A DNA stretch of 64,000 nt from Akebia trifoliata. Its lineage: Eukaryota > Streptophyta > Magnoliopsida > Ranunculales > Lardizabalaceae. The stretch is from NCBI GenBank assembly GCA_017979445.1, contig CM030714.1:15123892-15187891 (forward strand), read 5' to 3'. The notes beneath the pieces were generated by a model, which searched no databases, was not told where the DNA came from, and was given only the letters and a program-made list of their open reading frames with translations. A program made the translations under genes and the position numbers. How positions within the stretch are numbered: the first letter of the stretch is position 1; every line of letters begins with the position of its first letter. This document shows, in pieces, positions 11,398-22,237 of this stretch.

Positions 11398-14300
11398 TTC
11401 TTCTTGTGGCAATGACTGACTACTTGGCAATGGTACTCTAGAAAGACGACTCTTTTCACGTACCCAAAGTGGTACAGATGGAGGTTTAGAACGTTTAGGA
11501 CCAATTATCACCTGATTGGAAGTAAACCAAGGTTAACCATTGACTCTAAAGGTTTGACTCTTAACCACATGATTAAAGTTTTGATATAAAATAGCCCAAG
11601 TCTGACGGAAAATCGAATCCAAATGCACCATAAGTCTATAGTGACCAAGAAAGTGAGAAAGGTTAGATGCGGGTCTACCCCTGATTGGGATTGAACCTTT
11701 GATCAGATGAATTAATTTGATCTTAAGATCGAATCTTTCTAGATAAAGTGGTCTGGATATTTAAAAGTGAAACCAATTAGTCCAACTGATTTTGTATTGA
11801 TCAGTTTGATCCATTTGTTAATTGGGTCAACTGGTTTAAATGGTTCAAATTAATCGGTACATTTCACGGATTGGGTCGGACCGATATTGCGGGTTTTATT
11901 TGATTATTCTGGATCGGTCCGCCCACTTACCTGTTGGTTGGATTGAATAAAGCAACCCGGGAACACCCATAGTCAGTTCGGGTCATGTCCTATAGGAAAG
12001 CTTCTAGACTCTAGGTTTACTACATGCAATGCATTTTTATCTAGCCACCCTTGCCCAAGCACACCTATATACCTTTCGATACGTGGTGACTTGGTTTGAT
12101 ATACCGTGTAGGTGATAATCTAAAACCTTAATTCACTTCTCTGAAGCCAAAAACAGCCAGTTTGATCTCCAGTTGAGAGGTGGCGCACAATGCTGAGCAA
12201 GGGCCCACTTAAATACCTCTCGTCTAGAATAGACGTAGTCTATCCCCCTCGTACAGTAGGGTACAGCGGGGCAAGATCTTGCTTAGGTACTGGTTTTGAC
12301 TAAGAAGTGCAATTGATATACTTAGATTACCTTTTATACCTACGGGTGCGAGTCAAGAGTTGTAGCTTTCATAAATGGTTTGGCATCCCACGAGGGGACC
12401 GACCACGTACTAGTACTACGTTGGCAATCGGGACATGTGACTGTGTGGCTTACAATAGGACAAAGGCTCAGGTCACCCCAGCATGGGTGCATCAATATGT
12501 CTCTCAGAATCACCTGATCAGACGGTATTGATGCCCCAGTTCGATATACCCTAAGGTACGTGACTGGAGTTGTGGGTTTCATGAATGACGTCTCATCTCC
12601 GAAGAGACCGGGCCACGCACTAGTGCCACGTTGGCTAAATGGGACGTGTAAGTGAGTAAAGCGGTAAACGTGCATGTGGTGTGTGCAAAGTAAGGTGGGG
12701 TGTGCCCGGGGTTTTTTTTTCTTCAAACAAATGGGCCCATGGGCCTGATCATACCATCATACATCGGATTATGTGAACATTCAATCAAGATCGACATCAT
12801 TCAAATCATGTGAATATTTAATCAAGATTAACATCATTCTAACCACATGAGCATTTAATCACGATCAACATTATGATCAATATCAAACGTATATTTCAAG
12901 CAAGATTATGGCATGTTAGAAGGGTGATTAACATGAACTAATGACATGGTCCGACTTAAGATCTAAACATACACATCACTTTCCTACATCGATCATAGTA
13001 AATTAATCAATGCCATATGATAATCCATTAAATCCAATCATTGCAATAGGCGCAATTTTGATAATTTTTATAATCCAATCAAAAGTGTTTTGGGGCTATT
13101 CTAACCAAATTAATATTTCTGAGGATATTGGGTTAAGAATGAAATATCAATCATCGGGATGAGAAATTAGAGAGAGAAAAAAGTGAGACATCTTTTTAAG
13201 AATCAATCAAATGATTTCCTTTTTTTTTTTTTAACCAAGCTTAAAGGAACACAATTTTTATTTATTTTTTTTTTAGAAAAACCATTGAAAGGATAATAAA
13301 AAATCAGTAGAGAAGAAACTAAAAAAATTGGTAAAAGAAAACACAACCAAAGGCAAAGTGATAGGGCGCTGTTGAGTCATAACAGTTAATCATCGAAGTT
13401 AATAAAGAGGGGTGGCCTTAGTAAAAAAAATTTTAACATTTGCACCATCTTCTCCAATGGCTCTCAGCCATGTTCGTCAAAATTTATTTTAAAAAAACAG
13501 AGGCTGGCTGAGTTTCTCAAACCAGTCGATTTGAAATCGGTTTGGCCGATTTAAAGTTCTTCGTCGATCACTGACTTCTCATGATTCCAACCTAGATCAA
13601 CCACAATACCACTGCCTTTAACGGCTCATTCATCTCAAAATCAAAAATGGAACTGTCCCTACAGACTCCATGAGCCGTGGCTTCATCCATGATCAATTTA
13701 ACTCGCAAGATCTTCGTGTTTAAATCTGGTTGGAAAAGAAAATATCAAAGGGTTCTCGATTCGAGTTCGAAACCCAAAATCAAAATTTTTTTTAGAAGGT
13801 TCTTCGTTTCTGTGATTTGTGTTTTAGCAACACAATATTTCCGATTTTAAAAAACAATTAAACCAAAGAAACCACCAAGGTTTCCTTCGACAGCAAGCTC
13901 CCAAGTTCTTTCGATCGATCGAAACTTCTTGTAGATAATGGGGGTATGATTTGACAAGAACCTTCGACCGGGCTTAAGAGACCACATCGATCGATTCCGG
14001 GTTGGAACCAGTCGGTCTCTAATGAAGAAGACGAAGTTTGAGTGAATCAGTGGAGAACCATCGACTTGGAGCTTCATGCTCAATCCTCGAAGGTGCATGG
14101 TACCTTTCAGAGATCAGCAATCGATCAAATGCCTATCAAACACAACGTGCACCACCACAGCCGATCGGCTGGGTTTCAGTCGTTCTCTCTGATCCGGCTT
14201 GGTTGAGAACGAAGAGAAGAGAAAAATCTCTTTTAAAAGTAAAAGTTTTTTTCTCTTTTAAAAGTAAAAGGGTTTTAAAAATAAAAACCCTTTTTTACTT

Positions 14301-14718
14301 AGCGCACCCACTTATATTACCCTTGCTGTCACCCACAGCACTCAAAAAAAATTTTTTTTTTTTTTTTTTTTTTTTTTCTAAAAAAAAAACAGCCAACAAA
14401 ACGAACTCACATTAAAGGAATACAATCCCAAAAATTATTATCCCATCATTAATATCTCATCCTTAACAAAACCATTCACCTCGAACTATCGCATTATTTA
14501 GGATCATTCCAAGAGTTATCCGAATGGCCCTTGATTGAACCATAAAAATTAACTATTATATCAAAGTACTCCGAGCAGAATCAGATGATTAATGATGTAC
14601 TAAAAATAATAAACAAATAAAAAAAAAAAACTAACTAAGTATTAAAAATAAACTAAAACAAAACTAGGTCATCGGCAATGCTCCCATACTTGGGGTTTTT
14701 CAAGTTTGATCATCAAAA
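11398..14718 (-). other. Long 5' leader of the gag-only element
   Basis: About 3.3 kb between the primer binding site and gag with no convincing coding region. It contains a degenerate direct duplication at about 12340-12660: two units, each with a CACGTACTAGTACTACGTTGG-like core (CCACGYACTAGTRCYACGTTGG pattern) followed by GGGACRTGT. It also has homopolymer T runs, notably 14348-14377. The part at about 13500-14240 has a gene-like base composition (CGATCGATCG, GAAGAAGACGAAG) but no frame that I recognise. A captured host fragment is possible but unproven. Confidence 0.5.
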
Positions 14719-14737
14719 GTCCCCAGTGGAGTCGCCA
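14719..14737 (-). other. Primer binding site, Arg-tRNA type
   Basis: Directly inside the 5' LTR the minus strand reads TGGCGACTCCACTGGGGAC. TGG at the start is the complement of a tRNA CCA end. From memory, TGGCGACTCCNNTGGGGA is the primer site of Ogre/Tat-type elements primed by tRNA-Arg. This fixes the right-hand LTR as the 5' LTR. Confidence 0.75.
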
Positions 14738-14738
14738 C

Positions 14739-16506
14739 TGAAAGCGCCCTCGATCCGCGGGGTGCGCGGATCCGCTTTTGACCCTTGAGGTTTGGGAGTC
14801 GCCACCTAGTTATTGTGGTCTAGGAACCAAACTGACTCTAACATGGACAAAAAGAACTAATCTACCATAAAATCTGAATTCGGGGATCAAGTTACGGGGT
14901 TGGAAGGTGTCAGGCACCAACCCCGCCCGGCCAAAGCCGGTCTCTACTAACTTCCCAAATATATCACATTGCTAAAACCTAGATAAAAATAAATAAAAAT
15001 AAAAACTCACCTTTCCGATGGCAAGGACTTGGTTCCCTCAGATCTGACAAAAGAGTTCCTTGTACCGTGCTCCCTTGCTTCGTTCTGTCTCCGGATTTGA
15101 CTTCGGATCTCCTAGATCAAGGTATCTCCTTGTTTCTGAATCTGAACTCTTCAAGTTTGTTACGGATTTGGGGGTGTTTTTGGAGGGCTTATAAGCGTTT
15201 TTTAGACTAAAATTGAAGGGGGGATGTTAGGTAAGGAGTTGGGGCTCCAAAACTAGGGTTTATGGGGGGCTAGGAGAGCTTCTAGACCTACTTCTCTTAG
15301 GGTTTTTTGATTTGATACGAAAATAGGGTATGAGCACCTCTATTTATAGATGTTTTTTAGGGTTGATTTAAATAGAGTTAGTGTTTAATTAGAGATCTTT
15401 TAATTAGAGTTGTGTTTTAATTTGACTTGTTTTAGGTAGAATTGTGTTTTAATTAGAATTGTTTTAGGTAGAATTGTGTTTTAATTCAAATTATTTTAGG
15501 TAGAATTGTTTTTAAGTTAGAACTCTATTAGATAGAGTTATTATTTAATTAGAATTCTATTATGACTTTTGGTCTTATTTGATTGACTTTTAATGTTTTG
15601 ACTTTAGTCTTAATTGATTGACTTTAAGTATCTTGACTTTAGTCTTGCTTAATTGACTTTAATTTTGACTTTAGTCTCACTTGATTGACTTTAATACCTT
15701 GACTTTAGTCTTGCTTGATTTACTTTTAATTTTTGGAGAACCCCCTTCCATTATTTCTTTAATTCTTTGGACCCCCAAATGGAGGGGTCCTTAAAGAAAT
15801 ATCTCACGAACCCTCAACAATTTTGCCTGAGAGCCCGATTGATCGATTTTTTAGGTTCAAAATTTTAAATTAATTTCATTAATGTTTAAATTTAATTATT
15901 TAATGTTTTATTTATTAATTTCGGAATTTTTTATTATGAAAATTGTGAAATTACCGTTTTGCCCCCGGAGAGGACTTTTCACGTTTTAAGTCGGTTTTTA
16001 ATGTTCTAGGATGTTTTAGAATTGGTTTTTCGTAAGAAATTCAATGGAAATATTAGTTTTTGTTATTTATGAAATTTTTGTGTGAAATGGTTGTGAACTG
16101 TATGAGGGGCATTTTCGTAATTTTGTCAATTTTCGTTAAAATTGTGAAATGATTTATTTGGTTTCGATTTGTTGTTTTATGTGTTTGAGAGAGTTTTCCT
16201 AAGCGTAACGTAGGCTCTAGGATTGTTTTGAGGTTAGGGGTATTTTGGTAATTTGATAGTTTTTAGTAATTTTTATCGTGAAGCTTCTTTTTGATTTGCA
16301 AGATGATGATTTCTATGTTTCTGGGGTCGTATTTACCTAGCGTAGCGTGGTTTCTAAGTTTTGTCAGTTCGAGATACCTCATCCGGATTTCTGAAACATA
16401 TCTGGTAACAAAATAAAGCAATGGAATACACATCCATCATTGGGAATCATTGCAATCGGATTGACGAGTTGATTAATCAGGCGAGTGCAAAAATGGGGTG
16501 TCTACA
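14739..16506 (-). repeat. 5' LTR of the gag-only element
   Basis: About 1768 bp, 99% or more identical to 4574-6342. The outer end at 16506 is followed by the target duplication GTGGT. It carries the promoter for the minus-strand transcript. Confidence 0.92.
15340..15348 (-). promoter_or_regulatory. Probable TATA box in the 5' LTR
   Basis: On the minus strand CTATAAATAG spans this site, in an LTR whose downstream part leads to the primer site. The other LTR has CATATATAAATAGAG at the same place, so the core TATAAATAG is kept while the base before it differs. Its role as promoter is inferred from the motif and position only. Confidence 0.5.
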
Positions 16507-16800
16507 GTGGTACTACTCTCTCTAGAAACCTCAAATGAAGGTGCTGCAGTTGTGGTCGAGTAGAGAAGGCGATGTAAGTTTTTCCTTTTTATTTCTTTCA
16601 AGACATGGACCTTGACCAGCTACAGGGGTCAGTAAGATGGAAAGAGATAGAAACACATAAGAGGCACTCAATACCTCTTCCTTTATCTCATTTTGTCAAT
16701 AACACTTTGGGTTTGTAGCATCGTCCCTTCTCTTTGGCATGTTTGGGTCTAGGCGATGACACCTATGCTTAAGGATTGGGTCGAGATAACGATCATGGTT
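16507..16800. other. No gene; right flank of the LTR element
   Basis: GTGGT at 16507-16511 is the target duplication. The rest continues the sequence interrupted at 4573 and has no recognisable gene. Confidence 0.5.
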
Positions 16801-16954
16801 TGTGGCACTCCCGAAACACTAACACAAAGCCCATGACAAATCTCGAGGTACTAGGTAACGTCGAAATTTTGGCATGGTTTCCTCTGTATATATTAGCATT
16901 CCAAGGAACTCAAATACCTGTTTCACTTGATAAACAATACACATAACATCCGGT

Positions 16955-17002
<48 letters not shown>

Positions 17003-19360
17003 GCAAAATAAAATAATAGAGGAAGTCTTCATACATCTAATAACATACGATAAATCAGAGCGCGAAAGAAGAAATTAATATACAAGATTATACAGAAACT
17101 TCTCACTCTAACAAAAATCCTAACATTCAACCTAAAATCTATAATACTACCTTGACGCCGCTAGAGGATATAATCCCAGTACTCGCCATGAAAAGGACTT
17201 GGTCGTCTATCTGACCTACTAGATAATCCTCATTTGTGTTCTATACCTGTCTTATCAAGCTCCATATTTGAAACAAAAAAATAGAGAAGGAAGGGTAAGT
17301 AACAATGGTTACCCAATAGGGAAGCAAACAATTTCTGCTGATAACCTCTCATAACATGAACGAATAAACATACTGAATCATTTTAGCATATGTAAAGTTT
17401 TATAGAATAAACTATAATTAACAGATGCATATAGTCAGGGATGATCAATTAAATATTTTAAAACTCATATTTACATCAATCAGTAGTACTCACTATAACA
17501 TTTTCTTTTTATATAATCAAATAGAAATATTAAATCTACATTTCATTTTATACATCAAAATAAGACAACAACTATATAATACATAATAGTGGAGTAGTAG
17601 AATTAGAGAGTTGGGATTTACGATTGGATCGCTCTCAGTTGGGACATGATGTTTCATAATAAAGTATTAGTTCATGATTTTGTGACTGGCCGCTGTTTAC
17701 CACATTTACGGGATTATTTATCTGGTTCAGGCTGGTCGTTTGACGTGTCCGTAACCAATGGGTCTCTTTTCGATGTATCAGAAAGTTTGACTATTTTAGA
17801 TTGATAGTGATCACTGACTAATCATCTTCGTCTATGCTTATCAGGCGTGCATGTGATTCTTATTATACATCCCCATTCATGTATGACTACCTTTACAGTA
17901 TAAATTTACTAAAAAAGATAGAAAGGAATAAATCCGGATTCCAGTTATGATTCCATTCTCATACGCGTCTCATACCACGTATGAGTTTGGTTGTCCCTAC
18001 CGTACATCCCAAGATAGTGTATCACTCCGAATGAATGTATATACATATATGTATATATGTATATATGTATATATATATACCATTTTTCTTTGAAAATAAA
18101 TAAAAAAAGTTTCTTGAAAAAAAATAAGAAATTAACATTACAGAGTTGAGAATAGATATCTAGTTTCCTATCATACAATTGTGACTCACCGGCCTAAAAT
18201 AAATAATAGTACAGAAAAGTAAATCAGCACCTCGTGTTAATAGAAAATAAATAAATATGCACGTTACCTCGTGACAACAGAAAATAAATTAACCCTGGAT
18301 ATTTATTCATCAACCTACACATAACATCTCAATGTAAAATGTAGACATCACCCCTTTGATGTGATTCTGACATTTTATCGTTTCATCCATTTTTTTCAAT
18401 TTTAGTAATTTTCAATATTTCAAACAAAATATTCATTTTTCAATATTCATCAACTCAATATAAGTTCATTGAATATTAAATCATTTTTCAAACTTTGAAA
18501 TTTATTTTTATCAATTAAATTGAAAAATTACAAAACTTAGATCAAAACGAGGTTTGAACAGTGCACAAGACCTAACTAGCGAAACTAACCCAGTGAAATG
18601 TCATACCCACGTATAATTTGTTATAAAAAATGATTAAATCTATCAAACATGAAGATCTTGATGTAAATTTAAAATAACGAAAAGAATTATATATTTTTTA
18701 AACACATTACAAATTTTTGTTAAAAACTTTAAATACAATTTTCACAATCTACGATTACTAATAGCAATTGAGAGTCCCTTACCAATTTCTATGCTATAGA
18801 ATTGAAGCACATTCATGAAAAATAAGATAATCAACACATAAATAGAGGTGGATCTGACATCAAGGCAGCTGATTTTTGAATTGGGTCTGGTGGTTTCAAA
18901 TATCTTGATGACGTCATTTTTTCTCCCTACTACTACGGAGGACAGTTTGGGCTCGAAGTAGATGAAATCTGAGGTCGAATGTTTGAAATCCCTATTATGT
19001 TTTTGACAGTTTTTCGATGAAATAGAAAAAAAGGGAAGAGAGAAAGAAAAAAATAAGTAGATTTTGTAGAGTTCGATGTTGCGAATGTTTTTTCCTTCTT
19101 CGTCAGAAGTTGACAGCGACTCGTTCGCGACGAATCTCAAGTTGAAAATTGGTAAAAAATGAAATATTTTTGTTTAACACATTCGGTTAGTTTTGGACGA
19201 CTTTAAGAGATGATGAATAATGAATTTCATTGAAAAATTATTTATATAAGCTGACGGGACGAAATCGATATTTTTGATATTGTTTCATTTAACAATAACT
19301 CGACCGTCCGGACTCCAAATGTAAAATCTCGAGTTTTCTATTTGTATCTCGAGAAAAATA
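16801..19360 (+). repeat. Left arm of a giant inverted repeat (LTR-like unit)
   Basis: The outer end reads TGTGGCACTCCCGAAACACT and the arm can be aligned with the reverse complement of the right arm (down from 23501) for about 2.5 kb. Shared blocks include ATTTTGGCATRGTTT, TAACAATGGTTAYCCA, GAACGAATAA and TGAGAGTCC. Near the centre both arms carry GACTCCAAA. Identity is moderate with many indels. TG at the outer ends and the length suggest two LTRs of one gypsy-like family in opposite orientation. I find no target duplication flanking the whole structure. Confidence 0.65.
16954..17002. repeat. (AC)n(AT)n microsatellite
   Basis: A run of AC dinucleotides passes into a run of AT dinucleotides inside the left arm of the giant inverted repeat. 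The right arm lacks it at the matching place. Confidence 0.9.
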
Positions 19361-20131
19361 AATAATAGAATTTTGAGAAAATCCTGAAAATATGACTTAG
19401 GGGTAAAATTTTAGGATGTTTTTGATAATTTTTAATGGAATCCGACCTCACCATTTGGATTCAAAATGATCGAAAAACATACTTTAGCCTGTAAGCATGC
19501 TCAAATGTGAGTATGCACAGAAAAGTTGTAAAATTCTCGATTATCGAGTTGGACTAGGTTAAAATAATGACTTTTTGCTAGAGCAAGAATTGTTAAGATT
19601 CAATCATACTATTAGGTTCGTAACGAAAAATTATTGAACATGGACTCGCATTATCGTCAAAAATGAAAATAACGTCAATTTTAGGGTCCCATCGAGTTAA
19701 AAATATAAATTTCTATTAGAGATAAAATTTGTAGAAATTGATCATATCATTAGATCTGGAATGAAAAATTATACAAAATAGAGTATTCACTCGTTACTTT
19801 TGGAGTCCAAACGATTAAGTTATCGTCGAACGAAATAATAAGTAAAATACAGAAATTGTCTCAAAATTTTATATAAATAAATTTTAAATTTTTTTTTACT
19901 ATTCATCTTCATTTTAAATAAGCCAAAACTGGCCAACAGGTTTTTTTTTTTTTATTTTTTTTTTCAAATTTTCAAACTCAGATCCGTCGTGAACAGACAG
20001 TCGTTGACTTCCGTCGTAGAAGGGAAAAAGGTCTATAGCTTCGACATCTACAAAATCTACCCAACTTCTTTTCGTTTCATCTTCTCTTTCACCTCATATC
20101 ATAAAAAATCAGCCATATATATATATATATA

Positions 20132-20509
20132 GGGAAATGTTCAGCACCCTAAGTTTTACCACACACTTTAACAAACGTTTTTTGTCCTACATGGGTTAGA
20201 AGTTTTGGAATGAGCTGATTTTTGGTGAGGATGATCTCTATGATTAGAAGATCATCCTCCCCAAAAATCAGCCCATTCCGAAATGTTTAGCCCCATGTTT
20301 ACACGTTGAAAAATCGTGGACCGTCCATTTTTTGTAAATCAATTTTGATGGGGTTAGAAGTTTTGGAATGAGCTGATTTTTGGTGAGGATGATCTCCTCA
20401 CCATAGAGATCATCCTTACCAAAAATCAGCTCATTCCGAAACTTCTAACCCATGTAAGACAAAACGCGTTTGTTAAAGTGTGTGGTAAAACTAAGGGTGG
20501 CGAACGGGA

Positions 20510-20511
<2 letters not shown>
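20132..20511 (+). mobile_element. Palindromic cloverleaf MITE, copy 3
   Basis: About 380 bp, starting GGGAAATGTTCAGCACC and ending GAACGGGACC. TA runs lie on both sides. It has the same three internal hairpins and outer stem as copy 1. It is about 99% identical to copy 4 and diverged from copies 1 and 2, especially in the outer stem (AAGTTTTACCACACACTTTA). Confidence 0.85.

Positions 20512-20551
<40 letters not shown>
20512..20551. repeat. TA microsatellite between MITE copies 3 and 4
   Basis: About 40 bases of pure AT dinucleotides separating two near-identical MITE copies in the same orientation. Confidence 0.9.
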
Positions 20552-20553
<2 letters not shown>

Positions 20554-20932
20554 GAAATGTTCAGCACCCTAAGTTTTACCACACACTTTAACAAACGTTT
20601 TTTGTCCTACATGGGTTAGAAGTTTTGGAATGAGCTGATTTTTGGTGAGGATGATCTCTATGATTAAAAGATCATCCTCCCCAAAAATCAGCCCATTCCG
20701 AAATGTTTAGCCCCATGTTTACACGTTGAAAAATCGTGGACCGTCCATTTTTTGTAAATCAATTTTGATGGGGTTGGAAGTTTTGGAATGAGCTGATTTT
20801 TGGTGAGGATGATCTCCTCACCATAGAGATCATCCTCACCAAAAATCAGCTCATTCCGAAACTTCTAACCCATGTAAGACAAAACGCGTTTGTTAAAGTG
20901 TGTGGTAAAACTTAGGGTGGGGAACGGGACCC
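20552..20932 (+). mobile_element. Palindromic cloverleaf MITE, copy 4
   Basis: About 381 bp, in direct tandem with copy 3 and differing from it at only about five or six positions. It ends GAACGGGACCC followed by TATGTATATATAA. The pair most likely arose by tandem duplication of the MITE together with its TA run, not by two insertions. Confidence 0.85.
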
Positions 20933-21852
20933 TATGTATATATAATATATATATATAATATATATATATATATACATATGTATACAGGGGTTTCGTAACT
21001 TCGACCTCGGATTTCGCTTATTTCAGGGTCAAATCGTCAATCGTTGTAGAAGGGAGAAAGGACGATTGCGTCGAGATCTTTAAAATTATTAGGTCAAATT
21101 TAAAAATCAACCATCTCAAAGTCTAATCTACCTCGATTTTCGCATCAATCGTCTCAATTTTCGCGTACGCACTTCAATCTTTTCACACAGAGATTGTAAG
21201 GACTCTCAATCTCTATCGGTAACAGTAGATTTATGAAAATTGCAATTAGGATTTTAGCAAAAATTTATTATATTTTTCAAAATATAAAATATTTTTCGTT
21301 GTTTCAAATTCACACCAGAACTTGCATATTTGATATGTTTAATTGTATTTTATAACAAATTATACATGGGTATGATATTTCACCAGGTTATTTTCGTGAG
21401 TTGGGTGCACTGCTTGGACCTCGTTTTGATATAAGTTTTGTACTTTTTCAATGTTATTGATAAAAATAAATTTCATAGTTGAAAAAATGATTTAATATTC
21501 AATGAACTAATATTGAGTTAATGAATATTAGAAAGTGGATACTTTGTTTGAAAGATTGAAAACTGTAAAAATTTGAAAAAGGAAAAAAAGGTAGGAAATG
21601 GTAAAATGTCAGAGTCATACTTGATGGGTGATGTCTGCATTTTACATTGTTGTGTTGTGTGTAGGTTGGTGAATAGATATCCATGGATAATGTTACTGGT
21701 TGCATGTTTATTTACTTTCTGTTAGTGCGAGACGCTGTTTACTCTTCCGTTCCGTTATTTATTTTAGGTCGGGTGGCCATAGTTGCATGGTAGGAAACTA
21801 GATATCCATTCTCAACCTTGTATTGTTAATTTCTCTTTTATTTTCAAATAAA

Positions 21853-21884
<32 letters not shown>

Positions 21885-22237
21885 GGGTCCCGTTCAACAA
21901 CAAACATTTTGGCAAAACATTTTTCAAAACATGGGTTAGAGGTTTTGAAATGAGCAGATTTTTGGTGAGGATGATCTCTACGGTGAGGAGATCAGCCTCA
22001 CTAAAAATCAGCCTATTCCAAACTTCTAGCCCCAGTTTACTAGTTGAAAAATCGTGGACCATCCATTTTTTGTAAACCATTTTTGATGGGGTTAGAAGTT
22101 TTGGAATGGGCTGATTTTTGGTGATAATGATCTCCTCACCGTAGAGATCATCCTCACCAAAAATCAGCCCATTCCAATACCTCTAACCCATGTTTTGAAA
22201 AATGTTTTGCCAAAATGTTTGTTGCTGAACATTTTCC
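21885..22237 (-). mobile_element. Palindromic cloverleaf MITE, copy 5 (reversed)
   Basis: About 353 bp in a (TA)n run, in the opposite orientation: on the plus strand it starts GGGTCCCGTTCAACAAC and ends GCTGAACATTTTCC. Hairpins 1 and 3 and the central hairpin are present. The outer stem is the most diverged (AACATTTTGGCAAAACATTTT), so this is a different subfamily. Confidence 0.85.

Larger units (their letters stand above)
4574..16506 (-). mobile_element. Complete gag-only LTR retrotransposon (Tat/Ogre-related, TR-GAG-like)
   Basis: A complete 11.9-kb element. Two direct repeats of about 1.77 kb start TG and end CA, and the insertion is flanked by GTGGT on both sides (4569-4573 and 16507-16511). 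The primer binding site lies next to the right LTR and the polypurine tract next to the left one, so the element runs on the minus strand. The only recognisable coding region is a gag of the plant Ty3/gypsy type at about 9982-11397. I find no protease, reverse transcriptase, RNase H or integrase motif anywhere between the LTRs. By eye the LTRs differ at about four substitutions and seven one-base indels, so the insertion is recent. Gag is frameshifted, so movement must have depended on proteins made by another element. Gag-only elements of this kind are known in plants as TR-GAG. Confidence 0.85.

Noticed and set aside
9982..11504. gag starting further upstream at 11504
   Set aside because: The extra N-terminal residues are not gag-like; the start at 11395-11397 gives a natural hydrophilic helical N-terminus.
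14038..14415. 125-codon plus-strand frame
   Set aside because: It lies in the antisense of the element leader, ends in poly-T/poly-A derived residues and has no recognisable motif.
18742..19140. 132-codon minus-strand frame
   Set aside because: It lies in an arm of the giant inverted repeat; the matching place in the other arm is not open, so no coding constraint is visible.
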